Assembly: GCF_008086165.1 (NCBI RefSeq)
Contig: NZ_VSKL01000007.1
Span: 62,001 to 126,000, forward strand
DNA length: 64,000 nucleotides
From: Algorimicrobium algoritergicola
Lineage (GTDB): Bacteria; Bacteroidota; Bacteroidia; Flavobacteriales; Flavobacteriaceae
Direction of reading: 5' to 3'
The notes beneath the pieces were generated by a model. That model saw only the letters and a program-made list of their open reading frames with translations, had not been told where the DNA came from and searched no databases. How positions within the stretch are numbered: the first letter of the stretch is position 1; each line of letters begins with the position of its first letter. Made by a program: the position numbers and the translations under genes. Shown here piece by piece: positions 1 to 8,206 of the stretch.

Positions 1-117
1 CATACCTCCAGGACCAATATTTCTGGGTTTCATGTTTTTTACTAAATCGAGGTTGAAATCTTGCGAAAACCCTGAAATTGATATAAATAGGAATAATATA
101 AGAAAACGTTTTTTCAT
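1..117 (-). CDS. VPS10/sortilin-like BNR-repeat secreted protein, N-terminus only
   Basis: Only the first 39 codons lie in the window; the gene runs off the left edge. The start is the ATG at 115-117 on the minus strand. Residues 1-19 are a clear Sec signal peptide (MKKRFLILFLF then a cleavage region ending GFSQ). The mature start carries NMKPRNIGPGGM, which resembles the opening of the large Bacteroidota exported BNR/VPS10 beta-propeller proteins often annotated as glycosyl hydrolases. The family call rests on that short motif and is inference. The gene diverges from the VWA gene at 215 across about 97 bp. Confidence 0.6.
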   Translation of the reverse strand, partial: MKKRFLILFLFISISGFSQDFNLDLVKNMKPRNIGPGGM

Positions 118-214
118 AAGTGGTAGTTTAGTTTGCCTTAAAGTTAAGCAAGAAAACTTAAATAGATGTTAAGGCCTTAATTTTTGAGTGAAAATTGTCG
201 TATTTTTATGATGC

Positions 215-1342
215 ATGAAAAAAGAAGATAAACACAGAAAAGGCTTCGTATTTAAACAATATGAGTCGCCTTCACAAAGCCCGTTTGAAAAACTTTTTGA
301 TGTTTTCAAAGAGCTGATTACCCATACATCGGGTGATTTTGATGAAGCAATAGATTGGTTAAAACAATTGGATGACGAATACAAGTTAACAACTCCCGAT
401 TACACAATTGAAGACTTTATTGAAGATCTAAAAGCGAAAGGCTACATTCGTGAGGAAATTCGTCCGGATGGTAAAAAAGGGACAGCCATTACTGCAAAAA
501 CGGAACGTGCTATTAGACAATCTGCGTTAGCCCAAATTTTTGGAAATTTAAAAAAGAGTGGAAGCGGTAATCATAAAAGTAAAGGTCTTGGAATAGGTGA
601 TGAGCATACAGGGGATTTTAGAAATTACCAGTTTGGTGATGGCTTGGATAAAGTGAATATTACGGAAAGTCTTCGGAATGCCCAAATTAATAATGGGATA
701 GGAAATTTTAATTTAACCGAAGATGATTTAGTGGTTGAAGAAACCACACATAAATCGCAAATGAGTACTATTTTAATGATAGACATTAGCCATAGTATGA
801 TTCTGTATGGTGAGGATCGGATTACGCCAGCCAAAAAAGTTGCCATGGCATTGGCAGAATTAATTACCACACGCTATCCAAAAGATACACTTGATATTTT
901 GGTTTTTGGAAACGATGCGTGGCCAATAAAAATTAAAGATTTGCCGTATTTAAATGTGGGGCCTTATCATACCAATACAGTTGCAGGATTACAATTGGCT
1001 ATGGATTTGTTGAGACGAAAACGAAATACGAACAAGCAAATATTTATGATTACAGACGGCAAGCCGAGTTGCTTAAAGTTACCAGATGGCACTTATTATA
1101 AAGATAGTAATGGTTTAAATCCGCACATTACTAATAAATGTTATGCTATGGCGCAACAAGCCAGAAAATTACATATTCCCATTACAACATTTATGATTGC
1201 TCAAGATCCCTATTTAATGCAGTTTGTTGAAGAATTTACAAAAGCAAATCAAGGCAAAGCATTTTACACAGGCCTAAAAGGTTTAGGCGAAATGATTTTT
1301 GAGGATTATGAAACGAATAGAAAGAAACGGATTAAGGGGTAA
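215..1342 (+). CDS. VWA domain protein, partner of an AAA ATPase
   Basis: A 375-residue cytoplasmic protein with no signal peptide. Residues 1-110 are a charged helical region. A von Willebrand factor A domain follows from about residue 185. Its metal-site (MIDAS) motif DxSxS is intact at D190, S192 and S194 (MIDISHSM), and the later ITDGKPS segment supplies a further metal-site aspartate. The next gene, 64 bp downstream on the same strand, encodes a magnesium-chelatase-like AAA ATPase. Such AAA/VWA pairs act as ATP-driven metal insertases or remodelling chaperones (MoxR, RavA-ViaA and chelatase I/D types). The client here is unknown. The start is the ATG at 215; the ATG at 211 is out of frame and soon closed. 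Confidence 0.85.
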   Translation: MKKEDKHRKGFVFKQYESPSQSPFEKLFDVFKELITHTSGDFDEAIDWLKQLDDEYKLTTPDYTIEDFIEDLKAKGYIREEIRPDGKKGTAITAKTERAIRQSALAQIFGNLKKSGSGNHKSKGLGIGDEHTGDFRNYQFGDGLDKVNITESLRNAQINNGIGNFNLTEDDLVVEETTHKSQMSTILMIDISHSMILYGEDRITPAKKVAMALAELITTRYPKDTLDILVFGNDAWPIKIKDLPYLNVGPYHTNTVAGLQLAMDLLRRKRNTNKQIFMITDGKPSCLKLPDGTYYKDSNGLNPHITNKCYAMAQQARKLHIPITTFMIAQDPYLMQFVEEFTKANQGKAFYTGLKGLGEMIFEDYETNRKKRIKG

Positions 1343-1406
1343 ATAAAAGTTAAGAGTTACAAGTTAATAGTTGTGAGTTTTTCTCACTGTTATGAAAAAA
1401 TGATAT

Positions 1407-2873
1407 ATGAAAATAAAAAGTATTAAAACATTAGTACAACTAAAAGAATCAGGTTACCAATCGCGATCCATAAAAGATGAATTGCGCGATAACTTAATTG
1501 AAAAAATTAAAAATAAAGAACCCATTTTTGAAGGAATCTACGGCTATGAAAATACCGTTATTCCAGAATTACAACGTGCTATTTTATCACGACACAATAT
1601 TAATTTATTAGGACTTCGTGGACAAGCAAAAACCCGTTTAGCGCGTTTAATGCTCACCTTGTTAGATGAATATATTCCCGTTGTTGAAGGTTCTGAAATA
1701 AATGATGATCCGTTGAATCCAATTTCCCGATACGCCAAAGAATTAATTAATGAAAAAGGTGATAACACCCCAATTTCTTGGATGCATAGAAGTGAGCGTT
1801 TTGCCGAAAAATTAGCCACACCTGATGTTACAGTAGCCGATATTATTGGTGATGTAGATCCTATAAAAGCAGCCAATTTAAAGTTGAGTTATGCTGATGA
1901 TCGTGTCATTCATTATGGCATGATTCCACGTGCAAATCGTTGTATTTTTGTTATTAATGAGTTGCCAGATCTACAAGCTAGAATCCAAGTAGCCTTATTT
2001 AATATTTTACAAGAAGGCGATATTCAAATTCGTGGATTTAAATTACGATTGCCTTTAGATATGCAGTTTGTTTTTACAGCAAACCCAGAAGATTACACCA
2101 ATCGTGGTAACATTATTACACCATTAAAAGATAGAATTGGTTCTCAAATTTTGACGCATTATCCAGATGATATTGAAACGGCTAAACTGATTACACAGCA
2201 AGAAGCCAAATCCGATATACGCCAAAAGGAAAATATTCATGTACCAGAATTAGCCAAAGATTTATTAGAACAGATAGTTTTTGAAGCCCGTGAAAGCGAT
2301 TTCATTGATGAAAAAAGTGGTGTTAGTGCTAGATTGAGTATTACAGCTTTTGAGAATTTATTAAGTACAGCAGAATTACGTGCGCTAAAAGCAGGCGATG
2401 CTAAAACAACGGTTCGTTTGTCTGATTTTCTTGGCATTATTCCAGCCATTACAGGAAAAGTAGAATTGGTTTATGAAGGAGAACAAGAAGGCGCAGCTCA
2501 AGTGGCATACAATTTAATAGGTGAAGCGGTTAAAAGTTTATTTCCCGAGTTTTTTCCGAAGATAGAAAAACTCCGAAAACAAAATGATGAGAGTCCGTAT
2601 GATCCTATTGTATCTTGGTTTTTTAATAACACAGATGAATTTGAATTGTTAGACGATTTACGTGATAAGGCGTATAAATTGTTATTAGAATCGGTATCGC
2701 CTTTAGATGATTTATTAGGTGAACACCAACCAAAACTTTCCAAAAAGGAAAGTTATTTCGTGAAAGAATTTGTGCTTTGGGCTTTAGTGGAACATAAATT
2801 ATTGAGTAAATACCGCTTTACAGAAGGGCTACAGTTTAAAGATCCCTATGGTAGTTTTATCAGTGATTTATAA
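1407..2873 (+). CDS. Magnesium chelatase-like AAA+ ATPase
   Basis: A 488-residue AAA+ ATPase of the chelatase I/MoxR clade. The Walker A loop is GLRGQAKT at residues 69-76. The Walker B region at about 180-188 reads IFVINELPD, so the usual aspartate of the hhhhDE motif is Asn while the catalytic Glu (E185) is kept. Sensor 1 is the TANPEDYTNRG segment near residue 230, followed by an arginine-rich PLKDRIGSQ stretch. Residues 290-488 form the helical lid and a C-terminal extension. It lies 64 bp behind the VWA gene, so the two are probably one transcript and one complex. It is unlikely to be chlorophyll related, since no other tetrapyrrole genes are present. The gene ends at a strong bidirectional terminator. 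Confidence 0.85.
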   Translation: MKIKSIKTLVQLKESGYQSRSIKDELRDNLIEKIKNKEPIFEGIYGYENTVIPELQRAILSRHNINLLGLRGQAKTRLARLMLTLLDEYIPVVEGSEINDDPLNPISRYAKELINEKGDNTPISWMHRSERFAEKLATPDVTVADIIGDVDPIKAANLKLSYADDRVIHYGMIPRANRCIFVINELPDLQARIQVALFNILQEGDIQIRGFKLRLPLDMQFVFTANPEDYTNRGNIITPLKDRIGSQILTHYPDDIETAKLITQQEAKSDIRQKENIHVPELAKDLLEQIVFEARESDFIDEKSGVSARLSITAFENLLSTAELRALKAGDAKTTVRLSDFLGIIPAITGKVELVYEGEQEGAAQVAYNLIGEAVKSLFPEFFPKIEKLRKQNDESPYDPIVSWFFNNTDEFELLDDLRDKAYKLLLESVSPLDDLLGEHQPKLSKKESYFVKEFVLWALVEHKLLSKYRFTEGLQFKDPYGSFISDL

Positions 2874-2890
2874 AAATAGGTATTAATTAA

Positions 2891-2927
2891 AAATGAAAAA
2901 GCGGTCAATTTGATCGCTTTTTCATTT
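2891..2927. terminator. Bidirectional terminator between AAA ATPase and PepSY genes
   Basis: A hairpin of about 17 bp: arm 2891-2907 pairs with 2911-2927 with one G-U pair and a three-base loop. It is flanked by A and T runs on both sides, so it can end transcription from both converging genes. It overlaps the last codons of the minus-strand PepSY gene. Confidence 0.85.
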
Positions 2928-3459
2928 TAATCTGTTTCGGTTTTAACCACAACCAAAATCCCGTAAAAGCTAATAAAATCAAGCCTAGTGAGCTAATAGT
3001 GGAATAAAATAATTTTATAGGTTTTGACTGATTTCCAAAAAGATAATCCAGGATGGAGCCATCATGAATCATTTCAATAATATCAGCAGTTCGGGTTTTG
3101 TCCGATAGAATAGCACCCGAATAACAGTCAATTTGAATTTCGGTGAAATGGGTTTCAAAGCGTATTTTGGCAATGCCTTTAGAGGGTCTGTAATCAATCC
3201 GGTTTATTTCAGAAGGTAAGTTCTGCAGGTTTACATAATTGATGGCAATGGCTTGAATACTATCCAAACTAATCAGCTCCAACTGTTGACTTATTGCTTT
3301 TTGAGACTTTGGTTTTAGCTGTAATTCATCCTTCCATGTAAGGAGTAGTCCTGTAGCTCCCAAAATAAACATAAATACAACCAATGGCATAGCAATAAAG
3401 CGATGCATTTTACGATACCATCGTGATTGTTTAGCTAATTTTTTACGTTTTTCCTTCAA
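2905..3459 (-). CDS. PepSY-associated transmembrane protein
   Basis: A 184-residue inner-membrane protein. A basic N-terminus (KEKRKKLAKQSRWYRKMHRF) leads into a first membrane helix at about residues 25-43 (MPLVVFMFILGATGLLLTW). The middle periplasmic part, about 55-145, has a PepSY-like pattern of small repeats with DSIQAIAINYV and EIQIDCYSGAIL. A second helix is at about 155-173 (STISSLGLILLAFTGFWLW), followed by a basic tail. The order matches short PepSY-TM proteins, often linked to iron reductases or siderophore uptake. No such partner is adjacent, so the role is unassigned. Its last codons sit inside the terminator at 2891-2927. Confidence 0.8.
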   Translation of the reverse strand: MKEKRKKLAKQSRWYRKMHRFIAMPLVVFMFILGATGLLLTWKDELQLKPKSQKAISQQLELISLDSIQAIAINYVNLQNLPSEINRIDYRPSKGIAKIRFETHFTEIQIDCYSGAILSDKTRTADIIEMIHDGSILDYLFGNQSKPIKLFYSTISSLGLILLAFTGFWLWLKPKQIKMKKRSN

Positions 3460-3543
3460 GTTAAGTAGTTATGGGACATGCGAAAATAAGTAATTGTTTG
3501 GTTTTTTCTCTTAAAGCTATGTTAACGCAAATTCAACAAAATT

Positions 3544-5178
3544 CTATAATTTAGAAACTTGAATGTAAAAATCGCTATCAACTGTCAGTTTTTCATCTGA
3601 AATAGTAGTTTTTTTCCATTCCGTTGTTGGATAAAGCCACTGTTCTTTGTTATTAAAAGTTACTTGGGTTGGCATATCAAAATCAGCAACAACATGGTTC
3701 CAACGGTATTTTAAACTACCATTGCTAATACTATATTCCAAGTTAGGAATATGTGACTGACGTAAATATTGATTAAAAAATGCGGTTAAATCAATTCCAG
3801 ATTTTTCACTAATATAATCCTCAATCTGTTTGGTTGTGACTGTTTGATGGTAAAACGTTTTGTTCAATCCACGTAAAATATTACGCCATTTTTCGTCATC
3901 GGCAACTAATTGTCGTAAGGTGTGCAACATATTGGCTCCTTTGTAATACATATCACCAGAGCCTTCTTTATTTACATTGTAAGTTCCAATTAAAGGTGTA
4001 TCATTTTGAATACGTTTTCGGGTGCCAATCACATAATCGGCAGATGCTTCTTTGCCATAAAAATAATCGACAAATAAATTTTCAGAATAGGCTGTAAACC
4101 CCTCGTGAATCCACATATCGGCAATATCTTTATTCGTGATATTATTGGCGAACCATTCGTGTCCAGCCTCATGAATAATGATGAAATCGAATTTTAAGCC
4201 CCAACCGGATTCCGATAAATCGTTTCCTAAATAACCCATTTTATATTGATTCCCATAGGTTACAGAACTTTGGTGCTCCATGCCTAAATACGGAACTTCC
4301 ACTAATTTAAAACCATCCTCATAAAATGGATATGGTCCAAACCAATGCTCAAAGGCTTCCATCATGCGAGGCGCATCTTTAAAATGTGTTTTTGCTTTTT
4401 CTAAATTATCACGGAGTACATAATAATCCATATCCAAAGGCCCATTTTCACCTGAATAAACTTCAGAAAAATGTACATAATCACCAATATTTACATTCAC
4501 ACCATAATTATTAATTGGGTTTTTTACAGCCCAATTATATGTCGTGGTTTCTTTATTTTGAACAATACTTTGTAAACGACCGTTAGAAACATTCATTAAT
4601 CCTTTTGGCACTGTTATGCTAATATCCATGCTATCCACCTCGTCATACATATGGTCTTTGTTCGGCCACCAAATACTAGCGCCTAGACCTTGACAAGATG
4701 TGGCCACAAAATGATTGCCGTTAGTATCTTTTTTCCAGGAAAAACCACCATCCCAAGGTGCACGAATGGCTTCTTTTGGATGGCCTTCGTAGTGTATTTC
4801 AATAGCATTGTTGGAGCCAAGAATTTGTTTATCAATCAATCCGATAAAATAGGCATTGCCATCACGCGATGCTTTCAATTCTTTACCATTTTGTGTGACC
4901 TTGGTTATATATAAAGGTTCTTGTAAATCGATTTGAATAATGGCATACGGTTTTAAAACGGTGTATTTAACCGTGTTTTTTCCCTTAATAAATTTGGTGT
5001 CTGGATCTACAGAAATATCTAAATGATAATAGGTTAAATCCCACCATTCGCGTTCTGGTGTTATGGAACCACGAAGCGTGTCTTGATGTGTAAAGGTGTT
5101 TTTTTCTTGAAGTAAACCTTGACTAAATATCGTAAATGGTAGTAGAAAAAAAACTATTAGGAGTCTGTATATTTTCAT
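3544..5178 (-). CDS. M1 family zinc aminopeptidase, exported
   Basis: A 544-residue gluzincin peptidase. Residues 1-19 are a signal peptide (MKIYRLLIVFFLLPFTIFS), so it acts in the periplasm or outside. The N-terminal beta-sandwich spans about 40-230. The exopeptidase motif appears as GMEHQ at 299-303, in place of GAMEN. The zinc site is HEAGH at 336-340 with the third ligand E359 in the WIHEG segment, exactly the HExxH-18-E spacing of M1 enzymes. The catalytic half continues to about 450. The protein is shorter than full aminopeptidase N because it lacks the large C-terminal helical domain, as is usual for this Bacteroidota subgroup. No terminator or partner gene is obvious; likely monocistronic. 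Confidence 0.9.
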   Translation of the reverse strand: MKIYRLLIVFFLLPFTIFSQGLLQEKNTFTHQDTLRGSITPEREWWDLTYYHLDISVDPDTKFIKGKNTVKYTVLKPYAIIQIDLQEPLYITKVTQNGKELKASRDGNAYFIGLIDKQILGSNNAIEIHYEGHPKEAIRAPWDGGFSWKKDTNGNHFVATSCQGLGASIWWPNKDHMYDEVDSMDISITVPKGLMNVSNGRLQSIVQNKETTTYNWAVKNPINNYGVNVNIGDYVHFSEVYSGENGPLDMDYYVLRDNLEKAKTHFKDAPRMMEAFEHWFGPYPFYEDGFKLVEVPYLGMEHQSSVTYGNQYKMGYLGNDLSESGWGLKFDFIIIHEAGHEWFANNITNKDIADMWIHEGFTAYSENLFVDYFYGKEASADYVIGTRKRIQNDTPLIGTYNVNKEGSGDMYYKGANMLHTLRQLVADDEKWRNILRGLNKTFYHQTVTTKQIEDYISEKSGIDLTAFFNQYLRQSHIPNLEYSISNGSLKYRWNHVVADFDMPTQVTFNNKEQWLYPTTEWKKTTISDEKLTVDSDFYIQVSKL

Positions 5179-5264
5179 GATAAAATTTTTACTAAAATAC
5201 GGAAAAAAGAGAAAACCACTATATATTGTAAAACCTGATTTAAACTTTTATGTTAAGACATTTA

Positions 5265-6179
5265 TTACTTGTATAATTGATGCATTTCATTAATATGTTT
5301 TTTTATTTTATCTCTAAACCATTGTGGTTTTAACACTTCAACCATGTTACCTAGTTTTAAAATTTGAATTTCAAATTCGTAGTTAGGCTTTAGTTTATAG
5401 GTTACGGTTCCCCAATCCTGGATGCCATTCACACATATTTGCGATTTATGAATTGGTAAACTACGTAAATATTTTAGTTGGTTGTTATGCGCTTTAATAA
5501 TAACATCTTCAACCTTGCCGCTTTCAGTCTCACTATAATTTAACCCAACTATATAATCGTATTGCTTTAATTGTTTTTCAACATTTTCAATCTTTGAAGA
5601 CTTCGTGTTTATTATCTCTATTTTAGAAAGTCTATCAATTCCAAAATTTCTAATTTCTTTTTCTCCATCAGCTACAGCAATTAAATACCAGCGATTTGCG
5701 TATTCCTTGATACATAAAGGAGAAACCGTATACTCTTTTATAGTGTTTTCGTAATAATTTTCTTTAACAAATGTGATTTTGTGATTTATTGATATAGCTT
5801 GGATAAGCTTTTTCAGGTGATGAATTCCTGTAAATCCAGAACTATCTTCTGGAATAATCCATTTTTGAAAGGATTTATAATCTTTTAAACCACGCTCATA
5901 TACTTCTGCCATAGCCGCGAATTTTGCAAACTTAAAAAATAGGGCTAAAGAATCTTCCGTATCTTCAATTGTGTAACCGCGAGATTTATGGTTATAATTG
6001 ATTGATATACCAAAGTCTGATTCTAAAATGTTTTTATCGCGTTCTAAAGTGCGTTCTGCCACAACCAAATCATAATTATTGATCAAGCGTTCTAAAATCT
6101 CATTTTTAGTGATGTTAGGGTTTGCTTTAACTATTTGTGCTATACAGTTCAATCGTTTTAATATTTTATAGTCTGCCAT
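5265..6179 (-). CDS. WYL domain transcriptional regulator
   Basis: A 304-residue cytoplasmic regulator. The N-terminal 60-70 residues form a winged helix-turn-helix (NPNITKNEILERLINNYDL, then ERTLERDKNIL). The WYL domain lies at about 130-215, with the signature as NRWYLIAVADG followed by RNFGIDRLSKIEI. A WCX-like tail follows to the end, including KPQWFRDKIKKHINEM. Length and order match YafY/PafC-type regulators and also the BrxR/CapW regulators that sit beside phage-defence loci. It diverges from the 6321 gene over about 140 bp, so it could control both itself and the block to its right. The ligand, presumably a nucleotide or nucleic acid, is unknown. Confidence 0.88.
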   Translation of the reverse strand: MADYKILKRLNCIAQIVKANPNITKNEILERLINNYDLVVAERTLERDKNILESDFGISINYNHKSRGYTIEDTEDSLALFFKFAKFAAMAEVYERGLKDYKSFQKWIIPEDSSGFTGIHHLKKLIQAISINHKITFVKENYYENTIKEYTVSPLCIKEYANRWYLIAVADGEKEIRNFGIDRLSKIEIINTKSSKIENVEKQLKQYDYIVGLNYSETESGKVEDVIIKAHNNQLKYLRSLPIHKSQICVNGIQDWGTVTYKLKPNYEFEIQILKLGNMVEVLKPQWFRDKIKKHINEMHQLYK

Positions 6180-6320
6180 AGAAGGAGTTTACTTCAAAAT
6201 TATGAGTTAAACACAAAACAAGTTTGCTTTTTTTTTAGAAATATAAGATTAATTTTTCAGTCCGACATCATTTGGCGGTATGTGATACGTTCTTTGTATA
6301 AACAAACAAAAGATAACAGC
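6180..6320. promoter_or_regulatory. Divergent promoter region, WYL regulator and accessory block
   Basis: A 141-bp AT-rich spacer between two divergent starts. On the plus strand TTTGG at 6272-6276 and a TTCTTTG run at 6290-6296 sit about as far apart as the -33 and -7 elements of Bacteroidota promoters, but the -7 box is imperfect. A short palindrome (GTAT, 3 bp, ATAC) lies at about 6279-6289. I see no long, convincing operator. Confidence 0.3.
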
Positions 6321-7406
6321 ATGGAAAATAATTTTTTACTTAAAACCGAATTTGAAAACTATTTAGATAATCTAAAAGGTGTACTTTGTTTTAAGACATC
6401 TTTTTATATTAACCAAATAATTAAACTAACCGAATCACACCATATTATGGAAAACCAAATTTGTTTATTTGAGATGTTGGAAAATGAGATACGCTGTGAT
6501 AATCAAGAAAGAGTTGAAGAGATTATTATAAAATTTTTAGATAATATTGAACGGAAAGCAATTCGTAATAACGCTCATATTATTGATAATAAGTGGAATG
6601 CTTTACGAATAGGCTTATTAAAATATAGATTGTTTCTTCATCAATTTATGAAAAAAAAACAGATTAATAATTCGGCGGAATCTTCCAATATTTTCGATTG
6701 TGCAAAACGAAAACGATTAGAACTTTTATTTGACAAAAAAGATTCCTATTTCGTGCCTATTTACCATGATATATATACGTATAACCAGTTGAATATTGAT
6801 TATATATGGCAAGTTTGTTTACAACTATATTCAAATAATGCTTTCGATAGTAAAGAAAAGCGAAAACCCCATCATTTTTATTTTGAAACGATAACAGTAC
6901 GACAAGAAAAAAAGAGATTTTTAGAAATTATAAATGGAGGAAATACGTTTATCATGCTCACCCTTTTAATGCATGCTTTAAACGCGTTTTCTAAAGGCGA
7001 TAATTTTTTGAATAAAAAGAGACATTCTGAAAAAACACTTAGCAAAACATTACAATTTGAAACCAACCTAAACGACCAAAGATTCTTTAATATTTTGATT
7101 AAAAACCACATTAATAAAAAGGCTACAACTCCTGAAGAAATAATAAAAATGGTGCCTTATAAATTTTTACCACTTTCTTTAAATGAAGGATATCATTTTC
7201 TAGAAACCACGTTTCGATTTGTGCAATTAATACAAGAATCACAAATTCCACAATCAGAAAATTATATTGCGGATATTGATGTTTTTATAAATAGTTTATT
7301 AAGGAATAGTAGTATAAACTTTGTAGAATTAACAGATGAACATTACGGTAAAACATATTTGAACGATACAGAACATTTAATACAAGATGTTATGTCGTGG
7401 TTATAA
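6321..7406 (+). CDS. Uncharacterised protein, first gene of accessory block
   Basis: An unrecognised protein of 361 residues from the ATG at 6321. The frame is open back to a GTG at 6282, but that start falls inside the probable promoter. It is very rich in Lys, Asn and Ile, mostly helical in pattern, with no signal peptide, no membrane span and no nucleotide-binding motif. A cluster of basic and aromatic residues occurs in the middle (KEKRKPHHFYFETITVRQEK). It has an acidic C-terminus (DTEHLIQDVMSWL). It lies divergently from the WYL regulator and 41 bp upstream of another unknown gene, likely its operon partner. It might be a structural or effector component of a mobile or defence-type cassette, but nothing in the sequence proves this. 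Confidence 0.6.
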   Translation: MENNFLLKTEFENYLDNLKGVLCFKTSFYINQIIKLTESHHIMENQICLFEMLENEIRCDNQERVEEIIIKFLDNIERKAIRNNAHIIDNKWNALRIGLLKYRLFLHQFMKKKQINNSAESSNIFDCAKRKRLELLFDKKDSYFVPIYHDIYTYNQLNIDYIWQVCLQLYSNNAFDSKEKRKPHHFYFETITVRQEKKRFLEIINGGNTFIMLTLLMHALNAFSKGDNFLNKKRHSEKTLSKTLQFETNLNDQRFFNILIKNHINKKATTPEEIIKMVPYKFLPLSLNEGYHFLETTFRFVQLIQESQIPQSENYIADIDVFINSLLRNSSINFVELTDEHYGKTYLNDTEHLIQDVMSWL

Positions 7407-7447
7407 GCTCTTGTATTTATCAATTTAAAGTTAACAAAATTATATAC

Positions 7448-8080
7448 ATGAACACAAACATTTACTATGAAGTAGAGACTAAATATTGGCGACGAAACGT
7501 TCCAAATATTCACGATGAGTTTACCACTACAGTTCCTAAAAAAACAGATATAGTAGAATCATCCACTAAATTTGAAAACAAATCTCCTTTTCTCGCTAGA
7601 GAAAATGCCTTCAATCATTATTTTAGCATTTTAGATGTATTGTATGAAGGATTAGGAAAGGAGCACACCACGGATGCACAAGCTCGGATAGATTTACAGC
7701 ACTACTTCGATTCTGGAAACGCTATTGAAATAGGAGGAAAGGAATCTAAATTCAAATCATCTCCTGATTGTGATAAAGGCATAGAAATTTACGCGGTTAT
7801 AGAAGACACACTAAATAGCACTTCTGAAAAATTCTTAATACATGGCATTCGATATTTAGAGTATTTGGATAGATTCGATGTTGGTATTCAAGAATCTTTG
7901 CAAGGTTTGATTCAAGAATATAACTATTATAAACAAAATGAATTTCTAGTAACTAGTTATGTAGAAAATTTAGATATGGAATCTATTGGAGGTGAAAAAG
8001 TATCTGTTCTAAAAACCCCTTTCGATTGGGAAAAACTTACTACTGATTATTCAGGATTGGATTTGTTTGAGGTTTGGTAA
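7448..8080 (+). CDS. Uncharacterised protein, second gene of accessory block
   Basis: An unrecognised soluble protein of 210 residues starting at the ATG at 7448. An upstream in-frame start at 7397 overlaps the previous gene and is less likely. It starts with an YYEVETKYWRR segment. A conserved-looking stretch, LARENAFNHYFSILDVLYEGLG, lies at about 45-66. The protein is acidic, with many Glu, Asp and Tyr and no membrane helix. It sits 41 bp behind the 6321 gene with no terminator between them, so they are probably co-transcribed. The frame stays open for 32 codons after the TAA stop (see 8081-8179). Function unknown. Confidence 0.6.
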   Translation: MNTNIYYEVETKYWRRNVPNIHDEFTTTVPKKTDIVESSTKFENKSPFLARENAFNHYFSILDVLYEGLGKEHTTDAQARIDLQHYFDSGNAIEIGGKESKFKSSPDCDKGIEIYAVIEDTLNSTSEKFLIHGIRYLEYLDRFDVGIQESLQGLIQEYNYYKQNEFLVTSYVENLDMESIGGEKVSVLKTPFDWEKLTTDYSGLDLFEVW

Positions 8081-8179
8081 TCTTATATTATAAGAGTGTT
8101 AAGGTCTCCAGGTTATACTTCTAAAGGAAATGATTATGCTATATTTGGTATAAGAAATGTCATTTTAGAGACTTTTTAA
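8081..8179 (+). pseudogene. In-frame protein-like relic after a stop codon
   Basis: Directly after the TAA at 8078-8080 the same frame encodes 32 residues before the next TAA at 8177-8179. The peptide includes RSPGYTSKGNDYAIFGIRN, whose composition (Pro, Gly, Asp, Tyr, Arg) looks like real protein rather than AT-rich filler. There is no start codon or ribosome site of its own. It is either the decayed end of a lost gene or a lost extension of the 7448 gene. I do not recognise the family. Confidence 0.25.
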
Positions 8180-8206
8180 AAATAAAATTAAACAATAAAT
8201 AAAAAC

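Noticed and set aside
6277-6290. Operator for the WYL regulator (GTAT-GTG-ATAC)
   Set aside because: Arms of 4 bp are too short to be distinguished from chance.
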